NCBI GenBank assembly: GCA_021463145.1
Contig: JAJTWZ010000017.1
Span: 1 to 64,000, forward strand
Reading direction: 5' to 3'
Length of the DNA stretch: 64,000 bases
Source of the DNA: Blastocatellia bacterium
GTDB lineage: Bacteria; Acidobacteriota; Blastocatellia; UBA7656; JADIYM01
Shown: positions 41,629 to 50,389 of the stretch, piece after piece
How the letters are laid out: each line of letters begins with the position of its first letter
How positions within the stretch are numbered: the first letter of the stretch is position 1
The notes under the pieces: model-generated
Database searches by the model: none
What the model saw: only the letters and a program-made list of their open reading frames with translations
What the model was told of the DNA's origin: nothing
Position numbers and translations under genes: made by a program

Positions 41629-41992
41629 CGAGCACTGCAGTGTGCCGAGGCACGCGGCCGTCAGTGTAGCCGACTGCGCGAAGCGCCTTGGAGTGCGGCG
41701 TGAAGCGCCGCTTTCGGGGAGCGGGGAGGGGGAGACGATCGAGGTCGCGAGAGACGTTCGAGGCCGCGAGGGGTTCGAGGTCTCGCAACTCGTTCGATTC
41801 AGCAACGACCAAAGCGCCGCTTCACGCCGCACTCCAAGGCGCTTCGCGCAGAGGCCCGATGCGGAAGTAGCTGTTCGTTGTCGGATGAGCAGGCGAGAAC
41901 TCTCGAGCGAAGCTGCCCGCCGCGAGTCGCCCGCCGCCGGCCGTGCGTGCACCGCATTGGTCCTGACCGTTCAGCCGGCGCCCACCCGCGAA
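41629..41992. other. 364-bp intergenic region containing a paired repeat
   Basis: No gene is seen. Most of the stretch is the inverted-pair element at 41675-41851; the rest (41852-41992) is GC-rich sequence without recognisable signals between two convergent genes. Confidence 0.6.
41675..41851. repeat. GCGAAGCGCC repeat, complete inverted pair
   Basis: Left copy 41675-41715 and right inverted copy 41809-41851 are nearly perfect reverse complements (TGCGCGAAGCGCCTTGGAGT...GCCGCTTT). They bound a 93-bp core rich in GGTCGCGAGAG/GAGGCCGCGAG words. This is the best-preserved member of the family in the window and resembles a small non-autonomous mobile element. Confidence 0.85.
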
Positions 41993-44900
41993 TTACTCGA
42001 TCGACTCGCCGAGCGCGCGCTGGATGGCCTCGCCAATGGCAAGCGCTTCGCCCTTGCCCGCCGCCGCCGCGATCCGGTCATCGCCGAGAGCATCGCGCGC
42101 GGCCTCGAGCCGCTGGTCCAGAATTGACTGTTCGTGCGCCGAAAGCGGCTGGTCCCTGACCAGCCTCTCGGCCAGCGCCGCTCCGGCGAGCATCGCACTA
42201 CGTTCAGCAAGAGCAACTGCCCGGTCGGGTGCCCCGGATTCTCCGGCCGCGATCGCGAGCGCCGTCGCAATTCCCTCAACCGCGTAAATGCTGGCAGCGT
42301 CGTCGTCGACCGACTGCAGAAGCTCGAGCGCCCGCTTGAATGCCTCGAGAGACGCAACCGCATCACGTCGCGCGGCCGCCACCCAACCCGATGCGTGCGT
42401 CGCATACGCGAGCGTCTGAGTGTCGCCTAGGCGCCCGGCTATTTCGACCGACTCCGCCGCGTATCGCTCGGCGCATTCGAATTCGCCGAGCCCCGCAAGC
42501 GTCTCCGCCAGACCGTAACAGTCGATGGCAAGGCTGCGCATGTCGCCGAGCTTCCGGTGGAACGCTTCCGTGCTCTCGAGAAGCGGCCTCGCCGTGCCGT
42601 AGTCTCCGCGCCCGAGCGCCACGGTCGCCATCAGGTGCGTGGAAGCGATCTCGCCGACCGTGTCACCGATCTCGCGGTACTCGGCCGCGGCCTCCGTCGC
42701 CAGTTCCACGGCGCGGCTTTCTTCGTTTCGCCGCATCGCCAGGTATGCCAACGCCCTGAGCGAGCGCGCCGTTCCGGCTGGATCGCTGCGCTCGCGGCAG
42801 TGCGCGAGCGCCGACTCGAGCCGATCTCCGCCCGTGGCATAGTCGCCCTGGTCTATTGCAAGCACTCCAGACCAGTAGAGCGCGAGCCCACGTCCCGGCT
42901 GCGACGTGCCTGCCTCGATCCCGCCATCCAGCCAGTGCCTGCCCTCCGTCAGCATCCCGACCGACTCGAAGAATGCCCCGAGCGAACCCGCTGCGCGCAA
43001 GAGCGCCTCGCCGCCGTCGCCTCGCCGTGCGAGTCGATCGAACGACTGCCTGACGGTGTCGAGCTCGGCGAGCATTCGCTCCTGCATTGCGGATTGATCC
43101 GGCGTCAGGCGCGATTCTCCAACGGCGCCGGCCAGGTCCAGCACCCACTCGTCGACGGCCGCCTCGGTCCTGGCGCGTTCTCCCGACGCGTCGAGTTCCT
43201 CGAGCGCGAACGCGCGAATCGACTCGAGCATCCGGTAGCGCACCGGTTCGCGCTCGAGGTCGGCAACAACGAGCGACTTCGCAACCAGACTCTCCAACCG
43301 GTCACCCACGGCCGCACGATCGCCGCCGCGTTCTCCTCCAACTTCGGAGCAGACCCGCTCGAGCGCATCGAGCGCGGCGCCCGACGCAAATACGGACAAC
43401 CGTTGGAGCAGCGCCCTCTCGGCGTCGCCCAGCATTCTCACGCTCCAGCCGATAGTCGCGTGCAACGTCCTCTGGCGCGACTCCCTGCCGCGTTCAGATA
43501 CGGAAAGCAGCCGAAAGCGGTCGTCTAGCCGTCGCAGTACCTCGCCCAGACCGAATGCGCGGACGCGCGCGGCGGCCAGCTCGATGGCGAGCGGCAGACC
43601 GTCCAGCCTGCGGCAGATCGCGGCGACGGATGCGAGATCCTCCGCCGATGGCGCGAACGCGGGTGTCGAGGCCCGTGCCCGATCGAGAAACAACTGGACG
43701 GCGGCCGATGCGCGCAATTCGCTCTCGCTGGCGTTCTCGGCAGGAATGGCCAGTGGTTCGACAGCGATCACGTGTTCACCCGGAATGGCCAGCGCCTCGC
43801 GGCTTGTCGCAAGCACCGCTGCGCGCGGACACGCCCTGAGCAGGTCGCTGGCAATTTCCGCGACTGCGTCCACGACGTGTTCGCAATTGTCGAGAACCAC
43901 CAGCAGCCTGGAATGTCCTATGCACTCGTGAATCGAGGCCGAAAGCGGCTCGCCTGGCCGCTCCCGCGCGCCAAGCGTGCTTGCGACGCACCGCACGGCG
44001 AGCGAAGGATCGGCAATCGCCGACAGCTCGACGAACCAGGACCCTCCCTGGAACAGTTCGTCCAGTCTGGCGGCCGCTTCGAGCGACAGTCGCGTTTTGC
44101 CGACACCACCGGGACCGGTCAGCGTGACGGCGCGTGCCGTGGCGAAGGCCTGCGCCACCCGGTCCACCGCGCCGGCCGGCGCGACGAAACTCGTGGCCTG
44201 CGCCGGCAGGTTTCCCGGCGTCCGCTCGGACTCTCCGGTGACGGCCGCGCTGTCGTTGAGCGTCCGAGCCCCCGCGTCCGCGTAACCGATTGCCGTCTCG
44301 GCGCCTGCAAGCGTGCGGCGCGAGGCGTCGTCGGCCACGTCGGTCAGAGCATTTTCGAGCGCGGCGACGAACACGCCGGCGGTTGCGAATCGGTCGCCGG
44401 GTTTCTTGGCCATCGCTCGCGCCACCGCGTCGGCGAAGGCGGTTGACACGCCGGCGACGGCGGCGTCCAGGCGGCGGGCGCGCGCCTCGAGGTGAAGCGT
44501 CCGGAGCGTTCCGATGTCGCCCAGGAAGGGCGTGGTTCCGGCCACGAGCTGGTAGACGACGACCGCGAGCGCGTACACGTCCGCCCGTCCGTCGAGTCCC
44601 GATTCCGTCGAAGCGTTCCATTGCTCCGGCGACATGTAGAGCGGTGTGCCGATCCAGTAGCCTTGCCGGGTCAGCCTCGTGTCGGCGGCGTGCTCCGCGG
44701 TTGCGCGGCTTATCGCGATGCCAAGGTCGAGCAGTTTCGTTCGCGGCGACGCTGCCGCGTCGCGGACCATGATGTTCTCGGGCTTGAGGTCGCGATGGAC
44801 GATGCCTCGGGCGTGGGCCGCATCGAGCGCTTCGGCGATCGGCCGCACGAGGTCGACGGCGTCGCCGGGCGGCATCTGTCCGCGTTCGGCGAGCAGGGCG

Positions 44901-45562
44901 CCGAGCGTCCGTCCCTCGACGTATTCGAGCACGAGGTAGACGGGCCCGGTGTCGCCGCACACGAGGTCGTGAATCCCCACGACAGCGGGATGGTGGAACC
45001 GGCGCGCTATCTGGCCCTCGCGCACGAAGCGGCGGAGTGCGCTCGGGTCTGACGCGTGCCGGTCGTCGAGCAGCTTGATCGCCACGACGTCGTCGAGACT
45101 CGAGTGACGGGCGCGAAGGACGATCCCCATTCCCCCGCGGCCGAGCACGGCCTCGATCAGGTACCTGCCGTCCAGGGTCGTGCCGACGAGAGACTCGACG
45201 TCTTCCTCGAGCACGGAGCCGTCCGCCGCGCAGATCCGGCGACGGGCGTCGTATCTGGCAGCGCACAACGGGCATCGTCGTGGAAGGGTGCGGCCACGTG
45301 CGTCGTCGCTGGCGCCGTCATTGCTCGCGACCGTTTCGCGGCCGCCGGCGGCGGTTGGCAGCGCCACAGAAACCGGGATCGACGGACCGGACTCGAGGAA
45401 GGCGCTGTCGTCCGGTGCCGCGTCGAGCAGCGACTCGACTTCGGCGCGCAATTCGTCGTCCCCGGCGCATTCAGCGTCGAGCAACGCTTCGCGAAGGCGG
45501 CCGCTCCGATCGAGCGCCGCCTCGAATATTTCCTTGACGCGCTGCCAGCGATCGTCGGACAC
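41993..45562 (-). CDS. Ser/Thr kinase fused to STAND ATPase and TPR repeats
   Basis: The 1189-residue protein has a short helical N-terminus and a CPLC...C zinc-ribbon-like piece (97-111). A Hanks kinase (about 130-405) follows, with GRGGMG 141-146, K163, HRDLKPEN 256-263 and DLG (279-281) in place of DFG. Then comes an AP/STAND-type ATPase (P-loop GPGGVGKT 483-490, LLVVLDNCEHV) as in AfsR/LuxR-family regulators, and TPR repeats to the end. No DNA-binding domain is present. The start is a GTG with GGGGAG 5 bp upstream. It is divergent from an ECF sigma gene, and the first ~50 residues are the type found in sigma-linked acidobacterial kinases. Confidence 0.9.
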   Translation of the reverse strand: MSDDRWQRVKEIFEAALDRSGRLREALLDAECAGDDELRAEVESLLDAAPDDSAFLESGPSIPVSVALPTAAGGRETVASNDGASDDARGRTLPRRCPLCAARYDARRRICAADGSVLEEDVESLVGTTLDGRYLIEAVLGRGGMGIVLRARHSSLDDVVAIKLLDDRHASDPSALRRFVREGQIARRFHHPAVVGIHDLVCGDTGPVYLVLEYVEGRTLGALLAERGQMPPGDAVDLVRPIAEALDAAHARGIVHRDLKPENIMVRDAAASPRTKLLDLGIAISRATAEHAADTRLTRQGYWIGTPLYMSPEQWNASTESGLDGRADVYALAVVVYQLVAGTTPFLGDIGTLRTLHLEARARRLDAAVAGVSTAFADAVARAMAKKPGDRFATAGVFVAALENALTDVADDASRRTLAGAETAIGYADAGARTLNDSAAVTGESERTPGNLPAQATSFVAPAGAVDRVAQAFATARAVTLTGPGGVGKTRLSLEAAARLDELFQGGSWFVELSAIADPSLAVRCVASTLGARERPGEPLSASIHECIGHSRLLVVLDNCEHVVDAVAEIASDLLRACPRAAVLATSREALAIPGEHVIAVEPLAIPAENASESELRASAAVQLFLDRARASTPAFAPSAEDLASVAAICRRLDGLPLAIELAAARVRAFGLGEVLRRLDDRFRLLSVSERGRESRQRTLHATIGWSVRMLGDAERALLQRLSVFASGAALDALERVCSEVGGERGGDRAAVGDRLESLVAKSLVVADLEREPVRYRMLESIRAFALEELDASGERARTEAAVDEWVLDLAGAVGESRLTPDQSAMQERMLAELDTVRQSFDRLARRGDGGEALLRAAGSLGAFFESVGMLTEGRHWLDGGIEAGTSQPGRGLALYWSGVLAIDQGDYATGGDRLESALAHCRERSDPAGTARSLRALAYLAMRRNEESRAVELATEAAAEYREIGDTVGEIASTHLMATVALGRGDYGTARPLLESTEAFHRKLGDMRSLAIDCYGLAETLAGLGEFECAERYAAESVEIAGRLGDTQTLAYATHASGWVAAARRDAVASLEAFKRALELLQSVDDDAASIYAVEGIATALAIAAGESGAPDRAVALAERSAMLAGAALAERLVRDQPLSAHEQSILDQRLEAARDALGDDRIAAAAGKGEALAIGEAIQRALGESIE

Positions 45563-45670
45563 GTCGGCTCCCCGCGTTCGGCAATTGGGGCTAGACTTAG
45601 GTCCCGGCCGCCGCGGCGCCGATTATGGCATCCGGCAGTCGCGGATTCCACGAGTAGCTGGAGCGAAAAG

Positions 45671-46234
45671 TTGGACAGTGGCCGTCGCGAAATCACCAGG
45701 CTGCTCGAGGAGCACGCCGCGGGCCGGGGCGAGGCGCTGGAGTTGCTCGTTCCGATCGTCTACGAAGAATTGAGGCGGATAGCGGCATCACGGATGCGCC
45801 GCGAGCGGCCGGACCACACGCTTCAGCCAACCGCTCTGGTCAACGAGGCGTGGATCAGACTTGCCGCGGCGCCCGGCGCGAAGTACGAAAGCCGGTCCCA
45901 CTTCTTCGGGATCGCGGCGCGGCTGATGCGGCAGATTCTGGTGGACCACGCGAGGGCGCGGTCCAGGGAGAAGCGTGGAGGAGACGGGTTGCGGGTAACG
46001 GTAGACGAAACGATCGCCGCGGTTGCCCCGGAGGTCGACGTGCTGGCGCTCGACGAGGCCCTGGATCGGCTGGAGGCCACTGACAGGACTGCGGCGACGG
46101 TCGTCGAATTGAGGTACTTCGGCGGACTGGGAATCGAGGAGGCCGCGGACGTGCTCGGGGTTTCGGCGGCGACGGTCAAGCGGGACTGGGCTGTAGCCAG
46201 GGCGTTCCTGCGCCGGGAAATGGGGGCAGAATGA
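45671..46234 (+). CDS. X6-type ECF sigma factor
   Basis: The 187-residue protein matches the Sig-70_X6 group common in planctomycetes and acidobacteria: ITRLLEEHAAGRGEALELLVPIVYEELRRIA, HTLQPTALVNEAWIRL, FFGIAARLMRQILVDHARAR, and region 4 GLGIEEAADVLGVSAATVKRDWAVARAFL. The start is taken as TTG at 45671 with GGAG 7 bp before it; no ATG fits. It is divergent from the kinase/STAND gene, 108 bp apart. Such pairs are thought to form a signalling unit in which the kinase modulates the sigma factor. Confidence 0.88.
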   Translation: MDSGRREITRLLEEHAAGRGEALELLVPIVYEELRRIAASRMRRERPDHTLQPTALVNEAWIRLAAAPGAKYESRSHFFGIAARLMRQILVDHARARSREKRGGDGLRVTVDETIAAVAPEVDVLALDEALDRLEATDRTAATVVELRYFGGLGIEEAADVLGVSAATVKRDWAVARAFLRREMGAE

Positions 46235-46454
46235 AACAGGCCGGCGGGAACGATTCGGCAAGCTGACCTGATGCGCGCGCGACCGTCGATGCGAGAGCCG
46301 CGTCCGGGAGAGCGTTGCATCGGCTGCCTGCCGGGCCGGCAGGGCGGTGCCGTGTCCCTTTGAATTCCAATCGCCGGATTCCGGCGTGACAATCCCACGC
46401 GACAGGGGTATGAATTCCGCGTCAGATCTCTTCCTCTCTAAGGAGTTTCAACGA

Positions 46455-46943
46455 ATGAAAGTACAGGTTATCGGTGGAGTGCTCTTCGGCGCGCTTGTCA
46501 TGACGGGCTGTGGCGGCGATGCGGGCACGGCCACCAATGCGGCGAAGAACGCCGCGACGAATGCTGCTACCAACGCCGGCAAGACGGCCGTCAACGCCGT
46601 CACCAACGCGGCGACGAACGCGATGCCGACAGGCGCCGTGGGATCGCTGCCTGCCGACTTCCCGAAGGACATCCCGGTATACACCGGAGCGACGGTCGTG
46701 GCCGGAGCAACCGGAGCCATGGGCAAGGGCGCTTCGTTCTCGACAGCGGACGGCGCGGACAAGGTCGCCGAGTATTACAAGGCCGAACTTCCCAAGCAGG
46801 GATGGGCGGACGTGAAATCAGTGGCGGCCGGTCCCGCTACCGCCATCACGGCTTCCAAGGAAAAGCGCATGCTCTCGATCGGCCTCACGAAGGGCCCCGA
46901 CGGCAAGACCGTAATCGCGGTTGGAGAGACGGCGAAGCCGTAA
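46455..46943 (+). CDS. Lipoprotein with Ala/Asn/Thr-rich repeat region
   Basis: The 162-residue precursor has a lipobox ending at C19 (ALVMTGC). A low-complexity region of (T/K)NAA words (about 27-60) follows, then a compact domain (PADFPKDIPVYTGATVV...YYKAELPKQGW..V) like those of small bacterial lipoproteins with a DUF-type alpha/beta fold. Function is unknown. AAGGAG lies about 10 bp upstream of the ATG. It follows the ECF sigma gene after 220 bp and is probably separately transcribed. Confidence 0.8.
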   Translation: MKVQVIGGVLFGALVMTGCGGDAGTATNAAKNAATNAATNAGKTAVNAVTNAATNAMPTGAVGSLPADFPKDIPVYTGATVVAGATGAMGKGASFSTADGADKVAEYYKAELPKQGWADVKSVAAGPATAITASKEKRMLSIGLTKGPDGKTVIAVGETAKP

Positions 46944-47273
46944 CTCCACAATTCAGAACTCCGAGCGACAGCGAGGGGCCGGCCGTACGATCCGATACGC
47001 GCGTCCGGCCCCTTCTCTCTGCCCGCATCTACTGCCCGTCCCAGTTCCCCACCACAGGCAGTTCACCGACGTTGCCGAACGCAACCGACAGCGCCTCCAG
47101 TCCCGCCACGTTCGCATTCGTAAGCAGGAATCGCAGCAGCCGGCCATCCGCCGGATCGACGATCGCGACGCGGGCGCTCGCCCCCGGCCATCACGACTGG
47201 CCGATGAACGGTCCGCGCCCCCGGCGCCTCAGAAAGACGATACCTGTCGGTGGTGGAGAATCGACAACAAGCA
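46944..47273. other. 330-bp intergenic region with a gene remnant
   Basis: There is no intact gene. The minus strand carries a recognisable remnant at 47029-47206 (separate entry). The rest shows no features. Confidence 0.6.
47029..47206 (-). pseudogene. C-terminal remnant of an FG-GAP-like repeat protein
   Basis: Read on the minus strand, the sequence gives ARVAIVDPADGRLLRFLLTN followed by NVAGLEALSVAFGNVG and ELPVVGNWDGQ-stop. This is the same repeat unit (Y/VDP..G..FLRN.N..G.AD..F..G...PVVGNWD) that ends the giant protein at 19173-23558. Upstream the reading frame is broken, so only the last unit survives. Confidence 0.6.
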
Positions 47274-47738
47274 CTATGTTCCGATCGCCGCCAGCACCGC
47301 TTCCGCGTGTCCGTCGACTTTTACCTTCGGCCAGACCGCGGCGATCTTTCCAGACTCGTCGATGAGGTAGGTCACGCGGTTGGTTCCCATGTATTTTCGG
47401 CCGTAGAGAGACTTCTCTCCCCAGACCCCGAAGGACTCGACGATCTTTCTGTCGTCGTCGGCCAGTAGCCGGAACGGAAGCTCGTACTTCGCAATGAACT
47501 TACGATGGGAGGCTTCGCCGTCGGTGCTCACACCGAGAACCTCGACTCCCAGCTTCGCAAACTTCGGGAAGTTGTCGCGGAACGCGCACGCTTCCTTCGT
47601 GCAGCCCGAGGTGTCGTCCTTCGGGTAGAAATAGAGGACGACCTTGCGGCCCTTGAAGTCGGAGAGCTTCACAGTCGCTCCGTCCTGATCCCGTGCAGTG
47701 AACTTCGGCGCCCTGGCGCCAACTTCGAGCAATGCCAC
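47274..47738 (-). CDS. bcp: Thioredoxin-dependent peroxiredoxin, BCP/PrxQ type
   Basis: The 154-residue protein has the PrxQ active site [11 protein letters not shown]46TKEAC51AF, with both peroxidatic and resolving cysteines five residues apart, plus [21 protein letters not shown] and the C-terminal VDGHAEAVL. It reduces peroxides with electrons from thioredoxin in the cytoplasm. It lies 32 bp downstream of a second peroxiredoxin gene on the same strand and is probably co-transcribed. Confidence 0.93.
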   Translation of the reverse strand: MALLEVGARAPKFTARDQDGATVKLSDFKGRKVVLYFYPKDDTSGCTKEACAFRDNFPKFAKLGVEVLGVSTDGEASHRKFIAKYELPFRLLADDDRKIVESFGVWGEKSLYGRKYMGTNRVTYLIDESGKIAAVWPKVKVDGHAEAVLAAIGT

Positions 47739-47770
47739 GTTGACTCCTTTGATAGAGAGGAAGACGAGCC

Positions 47771-48427
47771 CTAGATCGACTTCTTCGAGAAGTACCAGTC
47801 CGTCGTCTCGTACCCGGCATTCATCCGCTCCTCGGCGGCGGCGGCGGTCTGCGGCGGCGGCACGATGACGTCCTCGCCGGGCTTCCAGTTCACCGGCGTC
47901 GCGACGCCGTTTTTGTCCGACGTCTGCAGCGCCTCGACGACTCGCAGGATCTCGTCGATGTTCCGTCCGTTCGTCATCGGGTAGTAGACCATCGCGCGGA
48001 CGATTCCCTTGTCGTCGATCATGAACACCGCCCGAACCGTCGCCGTCGACGACGCCCCCGGATGCAGCATTCCGTAGGCCGTCGCGACCTTCATGTCGAG
48101 GTCCGCGATGATCGGGTACGGGATCTTCACGCCGAACTTCTCTTCCATGTTGCGGGTCCAGCCGAGGTGCGCGTAGATCGAGTCGATCGACAGGCCCACG
48201 AGCTTCGTGTTGAGCGCAGCGAAGTCGTCGGCGCGCCGCGCGAATTCGGTCAGTTCCGTCGTGCAGACCGGCGTGAAATCCGCGGGATGCGAGAAGAGGA
48301 CGAGCCAGCTTCCCTTGAAGTCGCCCAGTGAGATTGGACCGTGCGTGGAGTTCGCCGAAAAGTCTGGCGCCGGCTCGTTGAGTCGCGGCAGCGAGGGCGC
48401 GGCAGCCGTCGCGGTTTCGTGTGACAT
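47771..48427 (-). CDS. 1-Cys/Prx6-type peroxiredoxin
   Basis: The 218-residue protein has the peroxidatic motif [10 protein letters not shown]55TTE, then [14 protein letters not shown] and a C-terminal extension ([15 protein letters not shown]) typical of the Prx6/AhpC-like group. That extension forms the dimer interface. No obvious resolving cysteine is seen. It heads the two-gene peroxiredoxin unit. Confidence 0.92.
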   Translation of the reverse strand: MSHETATAAAPSLPRLNEPAPDFSANSTHGPISLGDFKGSWLVLFSHPADFTPVCTTELTEFARRADDFAALNTKLVGLSIDSIYAHLGWTRNMEEKFGVKIPYPIIADLDMKVATAYGMLHPGASSTATVRAVFMIDDKGIVRAMVYYPMTNGRNIDEILRVVEALQTSDKNGVATPVNWKPGEDVIVPPPQTAAAAEERMNAGYETTDWYFSKKSI

Positions 48428-48530
48428 GGTTGGTCTTCCTCCTTCAGATTCGCCGAAAGCGTCCTGGGCGCCGGTTGTGGGTTCCGGCGGCCGGACAGGG
48501 GCGAATCATAACGACGGAAGCAATGGGCCG

Positions 48531-50099
48531 CTACCGCAGAACGATCGTCCAGGACTCGAAGTCGATCGTCACCGCGTAGGGGCTTAGAACGGCGAAACCG
48601 ATGAGCCCCTCGATCTCCGTTTCGCTCACGAGGCCGCTCTCTCCGTTGCGACGGTCGGCACGGGCTGGACTGATCCGCTGGACGATCGCATCGAGCTTCG
48701 TTCCAGGCAGGCCTCCCCACTCGAAACGGACGCCGGCGTGAATGAGCGTGTCCTGGGTGCCCGCTGCGCCCTGTCCGCGCCCCTTCTTGACGCCGGGCGC
48801 GTTGTCGACCAGACCCACGGCCGCGGCCACCGCATCGTCGACCGGGATGCCAGGCGAGGCAGCGCCCGTATCCAGCTCGAAGTTGAACGGTCCTTTGCCG
48901 TTGACGGTAGCCTCGACGAACAGCCCCTGGCCAACGAGGCGGAATGGGGTGGATGCCTTAGCGGCCTTTGACGGCGCCGGCGACCCCGGTTTCTCCAAAC
49001 GGAGTGTCGACGACGGATAGTCGAAGGTCGTCCGGAACCGTCGCAGGACCGGCATCCCGAGGATTCCGCCGATTGCCGGCAATTCCCAATCGATCCGAAT
49101 CATCGGCACGGCGTCGACGGTGATCGCGCCCAGGCCGATCCGGTCCGCAAGGCCGTAGCGGAACGACACACGGCCGTCGCCACCCACGCCGCCGGCGTAG
49201 GCGGGCTCGTCGCGAGCGACGAAGCCCGCCTGCTTCGCGTACTTCGCGAAGACGACGCTGATGCCGGCGCCCGTGTCCACGATGAACGGAACCGCAGGTG
49301 CGCCGTTTATCGACATCATCACGATGGGGAGGCCATCGGCGAACTTGATGGGCAACTCAACCGTCGTAGCGGGCTCGCGAACGGAGTAGAGCCTGCGATC
49401 GACGAGTGGGCGGCGGAATGCAAGCTGTGCCGTGAGATTCTCGAGCAGGAGTGTGTTCGTGCGGGGCGAGGCCGCGAGTGCAGCATCCAGCGACGCTATC
49501 GCATCGCTCGATCTGCCGAGTTCGTCGAGTGCATCTGCCCTGACCGTTAGCGCATCGGGACGCAGGGCCTGAGAGAGAACGCATGTGCCCGAGACTGCCT
49601 TGTCGACGGCGACGAGTGCGTCAGCCGCCCTTCCCTCCGAGAGTGCGAGCCGCGCGAATACGAGGTTCGCGACGGGATGGCCCGGTTCACTGGCTGAACG
49701 TACTCGGTCGAGGTCATCCTTCGCCGCGCGGAACCTGCCGGCGCGAAACCGGACCAGGGCGCGCACGGAGAGGGATTCGGCATTGCCCGCGGCGCTGACG
49801 GCCTGTTCGGCGGCTTCGAGTGCCGCCGGCACGTCGTCGCGCTTCGCGAATGCGACTGCGCGCCGCGAATGGAGTCCTGCCGTCCGTTCTCGCGGAGGTT
49901 GGGCGTCATTTGAAGGCGCTGCTGCGAGCAGGCCGGCGTAGGCTTCGGCCGCCGCTTTGAACTCTCCCTCGAGCAGAAGGCGGTCGGCCGCTTCGATGCC
50001 GAGCGGTTCGCGCCCGGGCGAGCCCGCCTGCGCGCGTGAGACCGTGGCGGACGCACAAAGGGCGGCCAGGGATAGCAGTGCGATCGTTCTATTTAGCAT
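48531..50099 (-). CDS. Secreted TPR protein with two retropepsin-like aspartyl-protease domains
   Basis: The 522-residue precursor has a signal peptide (MLNRTIALLSLAALCASATVSRA) and TPR-like helices at about 35-215. Two aspartyl-protease-like halves follow, with active-site motifs VDTGAG (D275) and LDTGAA (D410). Each has a downstream GILGMP or GLIGF strand. Two motifs in one chain would allow an intramolecular pepsin-like dimer. The ATG at 50099 begins the signal peptide; the frame continues upstream across the tRNA promoter region without support. Confidence 0.85.
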   Translation of the reverse strand: MLNRTIALLSLAALCASATVSRAQAGSPGREPLGIEAADRLLLEGEFKAAAEAYAGLLAAAPSNDAQPPRERTAGLHSRRAVAFAKRDDVPAALEAAEQAVSAAGNAESLSVRALVRFRAGRFRAAKDDLDRVRSASEPGHPVANLVFARLALSEGRAADALVAVDKAVSGTCVLSQALRPDALTVRADALDELGRSSDAIASLDAALAASPRTNTLLLENLTAQLAFRRPLVDRRLYSVREPATTVELPIKFADGLPIVMMSINGAPAVPFIVDTGAGISVVFAKYAKQAGFVARDEPAYAGGVGGDGRVSFRYGLADRIGLGAITVDAVPMIRIDWELPAIGGILGMPVLRRFRTTFDYPSSTLRLEKPGSPAPSKAAKASTPFRLVGQGLFVEATVNGKGPFNFELDTGAASPGIPVDDAVAAAVGLVDNAPGVKKGRGQGAAGTQDTLIHAGVRFEWGGLPGTKLDAIVQRISPARADRRNGESGLVSETEIEGLIGFAVLSPYAVTIDFESWTIVLR

Positions 50100-50243
50100 G
50101 GCCGTGAAAACGGAACGTGGTGGCGAATTGTTACACGGCGGGAATCGGAGCCGGAAGCGGCAGCGAACGGGTCCGATCGTGCATCGGGAGTACCCCTGCG
50201 TTGACACGTCGCGGAACCGTTCGCTATACATAACGTCGCCTGT

Positions 50244-50321
50244 GGCGGGCATAGCTCAGCTGGTTAGAGCGCCTGACTGTGGATCAGGAGGTCACCGGTT
50301 CAAACCCGGTTGCCCGCCCCA
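50244..50321 (+). tRNA. tRNA-His (GTG)
   Basis: The cloverleaf is complete: acceptor GCGGGCA/TGCCCGC, D arm GCTC...GAGC, anticodon stem CCTGA/TCAGG with loop CTGTGGA (anticodon GTG), and T arm ACCGG-TTCAAAC-CCGGT. G at 50244 can pair with the C73 discriminator as the histidine-specific G-1. CCA is encoded. Confidence 0.97.
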
Positions 50322-50335
50322 TCAAGATCGAATTC

Positions 50336-50369
50336 GGCGAAGAGGCTGCCCGGGGGTAGCCTCTTCGCC
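50336..50369 (+). terminator. Hairpin downstream of tRNA-His
   Basis: GGCGAAGAGGCT and AGCCTCTTCGCC form a perfect 12-bp stem with a 10-base loop, 14 bp past the tRNA and 20 bp before the rsgA stop codon on the other strand. It can serve both convergent transcripts; no U tract is evident. Confidence 0.6.
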
Positions 50370-50389
50370 ATTCCGGGCGCCGGTGGGCC

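Noticed and set aside
39082-41952. 956-codon minus frame opposite boxR and the FG-GAP gene
   Set aside because: Spans two good genes, repeats and gaps; no domain or signal peptide.
45056-45670. Upstream extension of the ECF sigma factor
   Set aside because: Lies antisense to the kinase N-terminus; sigma homology begins only after 45671 and a ribosome site precedes the TTG there.
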